Source: Methylocapsa sp. S129 (lineage in GTDB: Bacteria > Pseudomonadota > Alphaproteobacteria > Rhizobiales > Beijerinckiaceae). From it: a stretch of 64,000 nt of DNA. The notes under the pieces were generated by a model, which was not told the origin of the DNA, did no database searches, and saw only the letters and a list, made by a program, of their open reading frames with translations. Of this stretch, positions 25,203 through 33,896 are shown piece by piece; position 1 is the first letter of the stretch, and every line of letters begins with the position of its first letter. The position numbers were made by a program, and so were the translations under genes. The stretch spans positions 273,048 through 337,047 of the forward strand of contig NZ_LMUI01000059.1 of assembly GCF_009765995.1 (NCBI RefSeq). Reading direction: 5' to 3'.

Positions 25203-26835
25203 GCAATTGGTCGAAGCGCCCCTGCTCTCGATCCGCAACCTAAACGTGACCGGTGAGGTTGACGGCGTTCACCATCCGATCCTGCGCGATATCAGCCTTG
25301 ATCTTCATCATGGCGAGGTTCTGGGCCTGATTGGAGAATCCGGCGCCGGCAAGTCGACGATCGGGCTCGCCGCCACTGGAATCTTTCGGCCCGGCTGTCG
25401 AATCACAGGCGGCAGCATCGAATTCGACGGCGTCGATCTCGTTCGGTCGCCCGACGCGGTCACCCGCAAACTGAGAGAAACGCGGATCGCCTATGTAGCC
25501 CAGAGCGCCGCGGCTTCATTCAACCCTGCCTATCGCCTGCTTGACCAGACCATCGAAACCACAGTGATCAACGCCGTGGCAACACGCGCTGACGCCACCC
25601 GGCGTGCAATCGCGCTCTACCGACAGCTTCAGTTGCCGGACCCGGATAACTTCGGAAAGCGCTTTCCTCACCAGGTCTCAGGCGGCCAGTTGCAGCGAGC
25701 GATTATGGCGATGGCCATGATGTCAGATCCCGACCTCATCGTTTTTGACGAGCCGACGACTGCCCTCGACGTCACGACGCAGATCGAGGTTCTTGTGGCG
25801 ATCCGCGACTTGATCGCCGCACGCAATCTCTCGGCGATCTATATCACGCATGATCTGGCGTTGGTTTCCCAAATCGCGAATCGGATCATGGTTCTCAAGA
25901 ACGGCGAGACGATCGAGGAGGCCCCGACGCGAACGATGCTGGCCGCGCCCCGAGAAGAATACACTAAGTCATTGTGGGCGGTGCGGAATCTGTCGAAAGA
26001 TCCGGTTTCGGAGTCGGCCATCCTCCTGAGAATCGAGAACGTTTCCGCCGGCTACGCGGAGCAGCAGGTCCTTCAGAACGCCACGATCGACGTCCCCAAG
26101 GGACATACGGTCGCCGTCGTCGGTGAGTCCGGCTCTGGCAAATCGACACTGGGCCGGACCATCGCCGGCCTTCTTGCGCCATCCAGCGGAACCATCAAAT
26201 TTGACGGCGAGACCCTGGCCGACGACTACCGAGCACGAGATCGAAGCCTTCTTCGACGCATCCAGATGATCTATCAGTCCGCCGACACAGCGCTCAACCC
26301 TCGCCAAACGGTGAGGAAGATCATCGGGCGGCCGCTCCATATCTATGGCTCATTGAGAGGCGACGCGCTCGAAAGCGAATCGCGGGAACTGCTGCGGCTT
26401 GTCGAGTTGCAGGACAGGCATTTCGACCGCTTCCCCAGCGAACTGTCCGGGGGTGAAAAGCAACGCGTCGCGATCGCGCGCGCGATCGCGGCGAAACCGG
26501 ACCTGATCATCTGCGACGAAGTAACCTCCGCCCTCGATCAAATCGTAAAGCGCGACATTCTCCTGCTCCTGATGCGGCTGCAGCACGAGCTTGGTATCGC
26601 CTACATATTCATCACTCATGACATCGCGACGGTCCGCGCAATCGCGAACGAAGTCGTCGTGATGCACCGGGGCGTTGTTGTTGAACAAGGAAACAAGAAC
26701 TTTATTCTCCAACCACCGCACGCGCCCTACACGGAATTGCTGCTATCGTCCGTTCCGCAGCTGGATGCGGCCTGGTTGACGACCCTGCTAGCCAACCGCA
26801 ACCCAAACAAATCCCAGCCCTTACAACGAATCTGA
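25192..26835 (+). CDS. Fused dipeptide/oligopeptide ABC transporter ATPase (DppD-DppF type)
   Basis: A 547-residue protein with two complete ATPase halves. The first has Walker A 'GESGAGKST', signature 'VSGGQLQRAIMAMAMM' and Walker B 'LIVFDEP'. The second has 'GESGSGKST', 'LSGGEKQRVAIARAIA' and 'LIICDEV'. Both keep the switch His ('ITHDLA', 'ITHDIA'). The ATG at 25192 overlaps the end of the permease fragment. The gene itself looks intact, but its permease partner is broken and no binding protein is encoded, so the importer is probably dead or uses distant subunits. Confidence 0.9.
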   Translation: MRREQLVEAPLLSIRNLNVTGEVDGVHHPILRDISLDLHHGEVLGLIGESGAGKSTIGLAATGIFRPGCRITGGSIEFDGVDLVRSPDAVTRKLRETRIAYVAQSAAASFNPAYRLLDQTIETTVINAVATRADATRRAIALYRQLQLPDPDNFGKRFPHQVSGGQLQRAIMAMAMMSDPDLIVFDEPTTALDVTTQIEVLVAIRDLIAARNLSAIYITHDLALVSQIANRIMVLKNGETIEEAPTRTMLAAPREEYTKSLWAVRNLSKDPVSESAILLRIENVSAGYAEQQVLQNATIDVPKGHTVAVVGESGSGKSTLGRTIAGLLAPSSGTIKFDGETLADDYRARDRSLLRRIQMIYQSADTALNPRQTVRKIIGRPLHIYGSLRGDALESESRELLRLVELQDRHFDRFPSELSGGEKQRVAIARAIAAKPDLIICDEVTSALDQIVKRDILLLLMRLQHELGIAYIFITHDIATVRAIANEVVVMHRGVVVEQGNKNFILQPPHAPYTELLLSSVPQLDAAWLTTLLANRNPNKSQPLQRI

Positions 26836-27264
26836 AGCTGTTTAGCGCGGTGCAACGATGCCCATGGGCCACGACTAGCTTCTATTCTACATAGGCATTA
26901 GATATGTAACATTGACCTAAGTTAGGAAACATCAATTTTTGGTCGAATCAATAGGATACGAAAATAAACTGACCCATGTGGCCACCTCCCGATCGGTGGT
27001 CGGAGTTGAAGTTTAATGAAGGGCCTGGGCGCTATGGTTGGGATGGCCGGCGCGGCCGTGATCTACGCGCGAAGGTTCCCGTTCAACGGGCGCAGGTCAG
27101 AGCTGGACGCGATCTCCTGCGATGGCCCCGCATTAAGCCATCTATTAAGGCGCAAACCATAGAATCTTCGCTTTCGACTTTCGAGCGCGGCTCGCGAACC
27201 CCCAGGACACCGGCATCGAGTTTATCGACGGCGTCTCTGGCGCAAGGCTGAGGAAGACCGAGTG
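26836..27264. other. Region without a convincing gene
   Basis: AT-rich at first (26836-26970), with a small palindrome CCTAAGTTAGG at 26917-26927, then GC-rich. A 48-codon ORF from ATG 27016 ('MKGLGAMVGMAGAAVIYARR') contains a hydrophobic stretch, but no family is recognised. I see no RNA gene or repeat array. Confidence 0.4.
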
Positions 27265-27390
27265 ATGAAGACACGAGCCCAGACCGCTGATGAAAGGAAA
27301 CGAGCGCTGAGCCGCCGCGTTGTGATCGGCTTGAATTGTGTGGGCGCCGTCGTCGTGGGCTTGTTGGCTTGCGATGGGTTCGCACCTTAA
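27265..27390 (+). CDS. Possible small membrane peptide
   Basis: A 41-codon ORF with a GAGGA motif about 11 bp upstream. It has a basic N-terminus ('MKTRAQTADERKRALSRR') followed by one hydrophobic helix ('VVIGLNCVGAVVVGLLAC'), the pattern of small single-pass peptides. The stop lies inside a 14-bp palindrome GCACCTTAAGGTGC (27382-27395). There is no homology evidence, so it is tentative. Confidence 0.3.
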   Translation: MKTRAQTADERKRALSRRVVIGLNCVGAVVVGLLACDGFAP

Positions 27391-27694
27391 GGTGCGGGCA
27401 CGAGGCTTAGGAAGAGGAATTACGATACCGAAGCGGTTTGATTCAGGCGCTTTCGATCCAGAACTCGCCAAGTTGATGAAAGACGCTTTCGCCAATGTAT
27501 GGGCCAGAGTTCATGTCGCGCCGGAGGATAGCGCGGCGGTTAGCCATCATCTCGCTGGCGCCATCGTCGAGATGGTCGGCGCGGGAACGAGGGGTAGCGA
27601 GCAATTGACGGTAAGGGCGCTTGTGGCGCTCGCGTCAGCGAAAGGCATCGCCGGCGAGTGGATGATCAAGCGCGATCTGGATAAAGCGCGGTAA
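27374..27694 (+). CDS. Conserved-looking small hypothetical protein
   Basis: About 106 residues from ATG 27374 (27338 is an alternative). The body 'FDPELAKLMKDAFANVWARV' followed by 'AIVEMVGAGTRGSEQLTVRA' resembles a small helical domain often seen as a stand-alone rhizobial hypothetical of the pattern 'FDPexxxxl...A...I...A..GerD...L...AL'. No function is known. The N-terminal 20 codons are less protein-like and the true start is uncertain. Confidence 0.45.
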   Translation: MGSHLKVRARGLGRGITIPKRFDSGAFDPELAKLMKDAFANVWARVHVAPEDSAAVSHHLAGAIVEMVGAGTRGSEQLTVRALVALASAKGIAGEWMIKRDLDKAR

Positions 27695-27947
27695 CTCGGG
27701 AGCCCCGCCCTCGCCACTCGACCAAGGCCGCCTTCGCATTGATCCCGCCCGACGCCGAATGCTGCTTGCAAGGCTCTATGGGCTAAGGGAGAGGGTGATG
27801 GCGGCTCTACGGGATAGTCCAACTCGAAGCCGCAACACACGCAGTCCCGTTGACCTTGTCGACCCGCAATTAGTTTGTCGCGGCTGGAGGCAGAGACAAG
27901 CGTGGTCCTGCGGGTTAAGGCGAATCGCGATCCCGTCGCGCGACAGA

Positions 27948-29207
27948 TTACTTCGCGATCTTCGCGATCAATCCATTGACGTCTGCGGTACTCATCTCGC
28001 CCGTCGTCGTCACCTTGCCGTCGGCAATCTTCCACAGCCTGAACGGTCCGGTGATGTCGCCGTATTTATCGAACGACACCGGACCGATTACGCCTTCATA
28101 GCGAATCGGCTTACCCTCTTTCAGTAGGCTGAGCGCCCTCTCGAAATCCGCCTTTCCGGCGTGAATAACCGTTCCGTTCGGGTCCTCGATCTTAAAGATG
28201 GCGTCGCGAATGGTGAGCGGTTCCTGTGTGGGGGCGGCGGCGATGGCAAGGCCAACGATCGCACCCGCGTCATAGGAGCGGTCCGCCGCGGGATTGGCGG
28301 GGTCGATGTTGGAGAAGGCCTTGTAGTTGGCGTTGAAATATTCGGTTGAAGCGGTCGGGCTTGTGCCCGAGGACGTGCCGTAGGCCTCGTTGAGATATTT
28401 AGCGCCGACGCTCGTGATGAAGTCCGGGCTGTTCATGCCGTCGTTAAGCAGGAATTTCGCGACGCCGCCCTGGCTGATCCACGCGCGCGCGATGGTTGCG
28501 CCATCGACCGGCGTGCTGATGAGATAGAGCCCGTCAGGATCACCCGACATCGCAGCGGTCGCCTCGGCCTGGTAACTCGATTGCTTCTCGTTGTAGGGCG
28601 TGACAGAGACGATCTCGCCGCCGAGGGCTTTGTAAGCGCGCGCGAATTCCTTGAAGAGATTGGCGCCGAAATCATTGTTGACGTGGATGACGGCGATCCT
28701 CTTGAAGCCTTGATCAAGTGCGTATTTCGCCGCCGCGACGCCTTGCAATGCATCGGAGGTAATGGTGCGGAAAAAGATGCCATTGCTCTTGCCGTCGCGC
28801 CCAAGAGCCGTCAGCGTCGGCGAGGATGACGCAGGCGAGACTTGCACGACCTTCGCCGGCGCCGTCACCGAGGTCAGGATCGGGATCGACACAGAGGAAA
28901 TGATGCCGCCGATAATGACGGGGACCTTCTTGACCTGCACGAGTTGCGTCGCGACATCTACCGCGACGTTGCCCGCGCTCTGCGAATCGCGCGTGTCCGT
29001 GACGAGCTTGCATCCATGCGCACCACCCGCGTCGTTGAGATCGCGGAAGGCCATTTCGACAGACTTCGCGCCCGCCTGACCATATTCGCCCGCAGGGCCG
29101 GTCAGCTCCATAACGACGCCGACCACAATCGAGCAGTCGGCGGCGCGCGCAGGCGCTGCGCCAAGCAGCAAAGCCAAAGCCGCTGTCGTTCCCATCAATT
29201 TCACCAT
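27948..29207 (-). CDS. LIV-type ABC transporter periplasmic binding protein
   Basis: Periplasmic binding protein of the branched-chain amino acid/amide family, about 419 residues. Signal peptide 'TTAALALLLGAAPARAADC' ends near residue 25. Typical blocks are 'VMELTGPAGEYGQAGAKSVE', 'VPVIIGGIISSVSIPILTSV' and 'RIAVIHVNNDFGANLFKEF'. It is the last gene of a leftward run behind GntR, TIGR04076 and AKR genes. It is the only binding protein near the divergent LIV permease/ATPase genes at 31.5-34.8 kb, so it probably serves them. Confidence 0.88.
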   Translation of the reverse strand: MVKLMGTTAALALLLGAAPARAADCSIVVGVVMELTGPAGEYGQAGAKSVEMAFRDLNDAGGAHGCKLVTDTRDSQSAGNVAVDVATQLVQVKKVPVIIGGIISSVSIPILTSVTAPAKVVQVSPASSSPTLTALGRDGKSNGIFFRTITSDALQGVAAAKYALDQGFKRIAVIHVNNDFGANLFKEFARAYKALGGEIVSVTPYNEKQSSYQAEATAAMSGDPDGLYLISTPVDGATIARAWISQGGVAKFLLNDGMNSPDFITSVGAKYLNEAYGTSSGTSPTASTEYFNANYKAFSNIDPANPAADRSYDAGAIVGLAIAAAPTQEPLTIRDAIFKIEDPNGTVIHAGKADFERALSLLKEGKPIRYEGVIGPVSFDKYGDITGPFRLWKIADGKVTTTGEMSTADVNGLIAKIAK

Positions 29208-29220
29208 CACGCCCTCCGTC

Positions 29221-30276
29221 TCATGTCTTCGCATTATTGTTGTAATGCATGATTGAGCCATGCCGCCCGGTCAAATCGCGTTCCAGCTCGTAACAATCGC
29301 CGAGCGGCCCTGTTGCGCGCGCAGTCACCGGCGATATCTCCGCCTCGTCGGCGTCGCTGAGCGCTATGGCCATGATGCGCGCGTTGTCATCGACATGCGC
29401 ACGATTGCGCGCGCCGACGATCACCGCGGCCGCGCGCGGTCTGTCGAGGACATAGCGGCTCGCGATCGTGGCGATATCGACGGCGTGCCGATCCGCGACG
29501 CGGCGCAGAGCGCGCAGCAGCTCCTGAAATAGGTCCCAGCCACCGAAATCGTCGATAATGAGCTTGTATTTGACGAGCGAACGGTTCTCCAAGGGCGTTA
29601 CGGGTTCGGGCGCGCCCAACCAGCGATCACTCAGGAAGCCACCCGCCACCGAGCCGTAACAAAGCAACCAGACGCCATACTCTTCGCATAACGCAGCGAC
29701 GCCGTTCCCCGGCCGCCCATCGAGGACAGAGTATTGCGTTTGCACGCTCAGGATATCGACACCGGACAACAGCACTTCGCGCAGATGCGCTGTGTCGAAA
29801 TTCGTAAGCCCGACATGTCGGATCTTCCCCGCGCGGCGGAATTCATCCAGCCAACCAATGACATCCATCATTCCCGGCGCCGCGTAGCGCCACCAATGAA
29901 ACTGCACAAGATCGAGCCGTTCCATTCGCAGCCGTTTGAGGGCGCGATCGACTATGCGCTCGACATAGGCCTTGTCGATGGATTCCAGCGTGGCGAGATC
30001 GGGCACGAGCTTGGTGTGAATATGGATAGAACGCGCCGCCTGCGTTCCGCGCGTTGTCGCGACGCGGGCGCGAAAGGCGCCGATCAGTTCCTCGACGCCG
30101 GTGTAGATGTCCGCGCAATCGAAGGTGGTCACGCCGGAGTCGAAGGCAGCGACAAGATCGTCGATCGCCGCTTCGCGATCGATCGGGCCATGGCCGCCCG
30201 CCAGTTGCCAACCGCCGCGGATCACGCGCGTTATCTCGTAGTCCGGCCGAAGATTGATCTGCGCGATTGCGCTCAT
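29221..30276 (-). CDS. Aldo/keto reductase
   Basis: A NAD(P)H-dependent oxidoreductase of about 351 residues with the AKR catalytic set visible: Asp and Tyr in 'FDCADIYTG', Lys in 'HIHTKLVPD' and His in 'LVQFHWW'. The C-terminal cofactor block 'AAAVIVGARNRAHVDDNARI' is present. The ATG at 30276 overlaps the TIGR04076 stop (ATGA). It is a paralogue of the AKR half of the fusion protein at 34979: both share 'QFHWW', 'NFDTAHLR' and a 'PL-GDC-E' tail. The pairing suggests linked reductive steps in one pathway. Confidence 0.87.
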   Translation of the reverse strand: MSAIAQINLRPDYEITRVIRGGWQLAGGHGPIDREAAIDDLVAAFDSGVTTFDCADIYTGVEELIGAFRARVATTRGTQAARSIHIHTKLVPDLATLESIDKAYVERIVDRALKRLRMERLDLVQFHWWRYAAPGMMDVIGWLDEFRRAGKIRHVGLTNFDTAHLREVLLSGVDILSVQTQYSVLDGRPGNGVAALCEEYGVWLLCYGSVAGGFLSDRWLGAPEPVTPLENRSLVKYKLIIDDFGGWDLFQELLRALRRVADRHAVDIATIASRYVLDRPRAAAVIVGARNRAHVDDNARIMAIALSDADEAEISPVTARATGPLGDCYELERDLTGRHGSIMHYNNNAKT

Positions 30277-30632
30277 GGGACTTCGGCTCCCAGCATTGGC
30301 GTCGCCGTTGTCTGCGCATGACTGAAGCGTCTGAGACCCATGCGGGTGATCCGCAACCGGCTTGGACAATTCGGGTCTGGACAAGCGATTTCCGCGTCGC
30401 TGGTCATCCAATCGTGCGCATGCGTCGGGCGCTGCTTGGCCGCCAGGAACGGGATGACCGAGGCGATCGAATAGATCGACATGCCTTGACCCGGCGGCAG
30501 CGTCAGCATCTCACCGCGCAATTCGAAATAGTCGCCGGGCGCCGCCCCGCAAAAAAGCTTCGTTCCCGCCGGCGCGACGACTTCGACGCGCAGGTCGTAA
30601 AGTTCGAAATAGTCATCGATCGGCGCGCTCAT
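30273..30632 (-). CDS. TIGR04076-family protein
   Basis: A 119-residue cytoplasmic protein matching the general pattern of the TIGR04076 family, whose function is unknown. Visible features are 'DLRVEVVAPAGTKLFCGAAP', 'GDYFELRGEMLTLPPGQGMS' and a C-terminal Cys pair in 'IACPDPNCPSR' that could bind metal or a cofactor. It is coupled on both sides: its ATG overlaps the GntR stop and its stop overlaps the AKR start. Tight coupling to a regulator and a reductase suggests a metabolic role. Confidence 0.65.
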   Translation of the reverse strand: MSAPIDDYFELYDLRVEVVAPAGTKLFCGAAPGDYFELRGEMLTLPPGQGMSIYSIASVIPFLAAKQRPTHAHDWMTSDAEIACPDPNCPSRLRITRMGLRRFSHAQTTATPMLGAEVP

Positions 30633-31402
30633 CCCGCTGCTCCCGCCTGCGGCGTCTTCACCCCGGCGCCTCGCCGCTTGTCACGCAACAGGTCAAACGC
30701 TCGCCCGATGTCCGAGGCCAATGCAGCCCGAGCGGCGGGAATGTCCTTCGCCCGAAGGGCGCCGACGATTTTGGCATGAAAATGCGAGGTCGATATCTCG
30801 CTATTGGGATCGAACGCCATCGCAGCAGCCCGGATATAGGGACCGGACTGTAGCCAAAGGCTTTCGATGATCGGGATCATCACGGTCGAGCCCGAGGCCT
30901 GATAGATGCGGAAATGGAAGGCCTGATTGAGTTCAAGCTGCAAATCAATCGCCGCAGGCGCCCGCGGCTGCGCGTCGTGCCGACGTACCAGCGATTCGAG
31001 TTCGTCAAGATCCGGAGACGACAATCGGGGCGCGGCCATCGCCAGCGTCGCCCCTTCAATGACAATCCGCGCCTGCAATAGATCTTCCAGCCGCGTCGCG
31101 TCGACCGGGGGCACGCGTACCGAACGGTTCGGCATCGCCTCCAGGCCCTGCTCGGAAATCAACCGACTCAGCGCTTCGCGCACCGGCATCGTGCTCGTTT
31201 CCAGCGTCGTAGCGAGTTCCTGGATCGTGAGCACTTGGCCGGGATCGAACAGACCTTTGATCAGCGCGCGGCGCAATTCGCCATAAACGCGATCGTTGAC
31301 AGTCTCTCGAGGCACGGGCGTGAGCCTCGCCGAGGTCGCGCTGTTCAACCGAGAGGGTTGCCGACCCGATCGCCTCACGCCTGTCCCTCCGTCCGCGAGC
31401 AT
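30629..31402 (-). CDS. GntR-family (FCD) transcriptional regulator
   Basis: A regulator of about 257 residues. The winged HTH is near residues 35-95: 'VYGELRRALIKGLFDPGQVL' then 'TIQELATTLETSTMPVREAL'. The C-terminal all-helical FCD ligand domain follows ('ARIVIEGATLAMAAPRLSSP'). It is first in the leftward run to TIGR04076, AKR and the binding protein, and divergent from the LIV operon. Two palindromes in the shared region are likely operators, so it probably controls both directions and itself. It resembles the GntR at 43824 in HTH ('MPVREALSRL' versus 'MPVRHALSRL'). Confidence 0.88.
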   Translation of the reverse strand: MLADGGTGVRRSGRQPSRLNSATSARLTPVPRETVNDRVYGELRRALIKGLFDPGQVLTIQELATTLETSTMPVREALSRLISEQGLEAMPNRSVRVPPVDATRLEDLLQARIVIEGATLAMAAPRLSSPDLDELESLVRRHDAQPRAPAAIDLQLELNQAFHFRIYQASGSTVMIPIIESLWLQSGPYIRAAAMAFDPNSEISTSHFHAKIVGALRAKDIPAARAALASDIGRAFDLLRDKRRGAGVKTPQAGAAG

Positions 31403-31431
31403 TTTCCCTCTTCCGCCGCGCCACGCGACCT

Positions 31432-31460
31432 GTTATTTGATCATAACAAGTGTGATCACA
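31432..31460. promoter_or_regulatory. Paired TGATCA-centred palindromes, candidate GntR operators
   Basis: Two inverted repeats lie side by side: GTTAT-TTGATC-ATAAC (31432-31447) and TGTGATCACA (31451-31460). They sit between the divergent GntR and LIV ATPase genes. Similar TGATCA-centred sites occur before the second GntR gene at 43.6-43.8 kb. Confidence 0.5.
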
Positions 31461-31507
31461 AAATGTAAGCTGAAAAATTGAGCGAGTCGCCAAAAGCGGA
31501 AGAGGCC

Positions 31508-32272
31508 ATGCCGATCCTGGTGGCGGAGAACCTCGTCAAGCGCTTCGGCGGCTTCGCGGCGGTCGACGGCGTCTCGCTGAGCGTGCGCCCCGGCGAAATC
31601 GCGGGACTGATCGGCCCTAACGGCGCCGGCAAGACGACGATGTTTGACCTGCTCGCGGGCAGCCTAACTGCGAATTCTGGACGCATCCTCATCAAAGGCC
31701 GAGAGGTACAGGCCGCCCCCGCGTATCATCGCATCGCCACGGGGCTGGGGCGTACATTTCAGATCCCCCGGCCCTTCCCTGAGATGACCCTCGTTGAAAA
31801 CGTCATGCTGGGACGTCAGCGACAGATCGGCGAGCGCATCCTCCCTAACTGGCTCGCCCCGCGCCGCGTGGCGCGCGAAGAGCGCGAGACGCGGGACAAA
31901 GCAATGGCTCTGCTTGATTTTATGGCGCTCTCGCGCCTCGCTCGTGAACCCGCGCGCACCCTATCGGGCGGGCAGCGCAAACTGCTGGAACTCGCCCGGG
32001 TGCTTATCGCCGAGCCCTCGATCATCCTTCTCGATGAACCAGCGGCGGGCGTGAATCCGAGCCTACTCGAGACGATCATCGCACGCATTCTCGACATCAA
32101 CCGACGAGGCGTGACGTTCCTCGTTATCGAGCACAATATGGACATGGTCGTCCGACTCTGTGGGCGCGTGATGGTGATGGCGAGCGGCAAGCGGCTCACA
32201 GAAGGCGCGCCGGCCGAGGTCTCGCGCAATCCGGCCGTCATTGAGGCGTATCTAGGCGGGAGCGCCGCGTGA
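31508..32272 (+). CDS. LIV-type ABC transporter ATPase (LivG-like)
   Basis: First ATPase of a branched-chain amino acid/amide-type importer, about 254 residues. It has Walker A 'GPNGAGKTTMFDLLAG', signature 'LSGGQRKLLELARVL' and Walker B 'SIILLDEPAAGVNP', with 'VIEHNMDMV' carrying the switch His, all as in LivG. The frame opens at 31478; ATG 31508 gives 'MPILVAENLVKRFGG'. The stop overlaps the next ATPase start. First gene of the rightward LIV operon, downstream of the palindrome pair. Confidence 0.92.
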   Translation: MPILVAENLVKRFGGFAAVDGVSLSVRPGEIAGLIGPNGAGKTTMFDLLAGSLTANSGRILIKGREVQAAPAYHRIATGLGRTFQIPRPFPEMTLVENVMLGRQRQIGERILPNWLAPRRVAREERETRDKAMALLDFMALSRLAREPARTLSGGQRKLLELARVLIAEPSIILLDEPAAGVNPSLLETIIARILDINRRGVTFLVIEHNMDMVVRLCGRVMVMASGKRLTEGAPAEVSRNPAVIEAYLGGSAA

Positions 32273-32991
32273 GCGCGGCTCTGGCTGTCACGGACCTCGT
32301 CGCGGGCTACGACCCCGGCGTGCCTATCGTCAATGGGGCATCCCTGACGGTCGCAGCTGGCGAAATCGTTGCGGTGCTTGGCCCCAACGGCGCGGGCAAA
32401 TCCACGCTGATCAAAGCTATTGCGGGCGTGACGCCGGTACAATCGGGCAGCGTTTTTCTCGGCGAGGAAGATATCACCCGCCTTCCCGCCCATCGCATGG
32501 TTCGCCACGGCCTCGCGTTCGTGCCGCAGACCGAAAACATCTTCACGGGGCTCTCGGTCGAGGACAATCTGCTGCTGGCGGCTGGCATATTGAAGCCTAC
32601 GGAGCGCGCTGGGCGCATCGCCGAGATCTACCGATTCTTTCCCGATCTGGCGCGCCAGCGGCGCCTTGCGGCAGGGCGTCTTTCTGGCGGTCAGCGTCAG
32701 ATGGCGGCGATCGCTCGCGCGCTGATCGTCGCGCCGCGCGTGCTGATGCTCGACGAACCCTCCGCCGGGCTTTCGCCCAAACTCGTCGAAGGCGTATTCG
32801 CACGACTCGCCGAAATCCGCGCGCACGGCGTCGCGATCGTGCTCGTAGAGCAGAACGCCCGCGCCGCGCTTGCCATCGCCGATCGCGGCTTGATCCTCGT
32901 CGAAGGCCGCGAGCGCCACGAAGGACGGGCGTCGGAGCTGTGGGGCGATCCTCGCGTGGCCGAACTCTATCTCGGAGGCGTTAGGGCGTGA
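32269..32991 (+). CDS. LIV-type ABC transporter ATPase (LivF-like)
   Basis: Second ATPase of the importer, 240 residues. Walker A 'GPNGAGKSTLIKAIAG', signature 'LSGGQRQMAAIARALI', Walker B 'VLMLDEPSAGLSP' and 'LVEQNARAAL' match LivF. The GTG start overlaps the LivG-like stop (GTGA), and the stop overlaps the permease GTG start. The uninterrupted coupling indicates a functional importer. Substrate cannot be inferred from the ATPase. Confidence 0.92.
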   Translation: MSAALAVTDLVAGYDPGVPIVNGASLTVAAGEIVAVLGPNGAGKSTLIKAIAGVTPVQSGSVFLGEEDITRLPAHRMVRHGLAFVPQTENIFTGLSVEDNLLLAAGILKPTERAGRIAEIYRFFPDLARQRRLAAGRLSGGQRQMAAIARALIVAPRVLMLDEPSAGLSPKLVEGVFARLAEIRAHGVAIVLVEQNARAALAIADRGLILVEGRERHEGRASELWGDPRVAELYLGGVRA

Positions 32992-33896
32992 ACCTGCAAT
33001 TCCTTGCCGACGGGATTCTCACGGGCGCGATGATCGGCCTGGGCGCGATCGGCGTGACGCTTACCTATTCAATCCTGCGATTCGCCAATTTCGCACATGG
33101 CGAATTCATCGCCTGGGGCGCCTATCTCGCGCTCGGCGTTGCGAGCGCTTCAGGGTGGCTCGTTGCCGGCGCGGCGATTCCAATTGGACCGCTCTCGTTT
33201 GGTTGGGGGCTTGTCCTGGCGTTGCTCATCGCGATGCCGCTCACCGGGCTGCTCGCGCTCGCGTTGGATTGGGCTTTATTCGCGCGGCTGCGCGACAAGG
33301 CGAGCAGCATCACCGTCGTGATGGCGAGCTTTGGCGCCTCGATGGCGCTGCGAAACCTGCTCGAATTCCTGTTCACCTCGCGCCCCGCATATTTCAGCCG
33401 GGAATTGCAGATCGCGATCCGCTTGGGTTGGGGCGTACGGGTGACGGCGGATCAACTGGCGCTCGTCGCCCTGACGGCGATCCTGGTCATCTCTCTGAAT
33501 CTGGTGCTTTCGCGCACGCAGATCGGGCGCTCGATGCGCGCGGTGAGCGAGAATCGTGCGCTCGCCCGCGTTGCGGGCGTGGATGTAGATCATGTCGTGC
33601 GCGTGACCTGGCTGATCGGCGGCGCGCTCGCCTGCGCGTCCGGTGTGATGATTGGCCTCGTCGTCCAAATCCGGCCGTTCATGGGTTTCGACATGCTGCT
33701 GCCTTTGTTCGCGGCGGCGATCCTGGGCGGCATCGGCAGCATTCCCGGCGCACTGATGGGTGGCCTTGTCGTCGGCATCGCCGAGGCGCTGTCGGCCGCG
33801 ACGGTCGGGGCGGAATGGCGCGCGGCGGCGGCGTTCGTGCTGCTGATCGGCATATTGTTGATCCGCCCAGCCGGCCTGTTTGGGGCGCGCGAATGA
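32988..33896 (+). CDS. LIV-type ABC transporter permease (LivH-like)
   Basis: Inner-membrane permease of 302 residues with about eight hydrophobic helices. 'LTYSILRFANFAHGEFIAWG' near the N-terminus and 'AAILGGIGSIPGALMGGLVV' near residue 245 are LivH family hallmarks. It starts at a GTG in GTGA overlap with the second ATPase and ends in ATGA overlap with the LivM-like gene. Confidence 0.92.
   Translation: MNLQFLADGILTGAMIGLGAIGVTLTYSILRFANFAHGEFIAWGAYLALGVASASGWLVAGAAIPIGPLSFGWGLVLALLIAMPLTGLLALALDWALFARLRDKASSITVVMASFGASMALRNLLEFLFTSRPAYFSRELQIAIRLGWGVRVTADQLALVALTAILVISLNLVLSRTQIGRSMRAVSENRALARVAGVDVDHVVRVTWLIGGALACASGVMIGLVVQIRPFMGFDMLLPLFAAAILGGIGSIPGALMGGLVVGIAEALSAATVGAEWRAAAAFVLLIGILLIRPAGLFGARE

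Noticed and set aside
26976-27251. A 91-codon ORF and flanking inverted repeats considered as an insertion sequence
   Set aside because: No transposase motif, no terminal repeats and no target-site duplication could be recognised.
33155-33892. N-terminal extension of the LivM-like permease
   Set aside because: It overlaps the LivH-like gene out of frame; the conserved permease sequence begins at ATG 33893.
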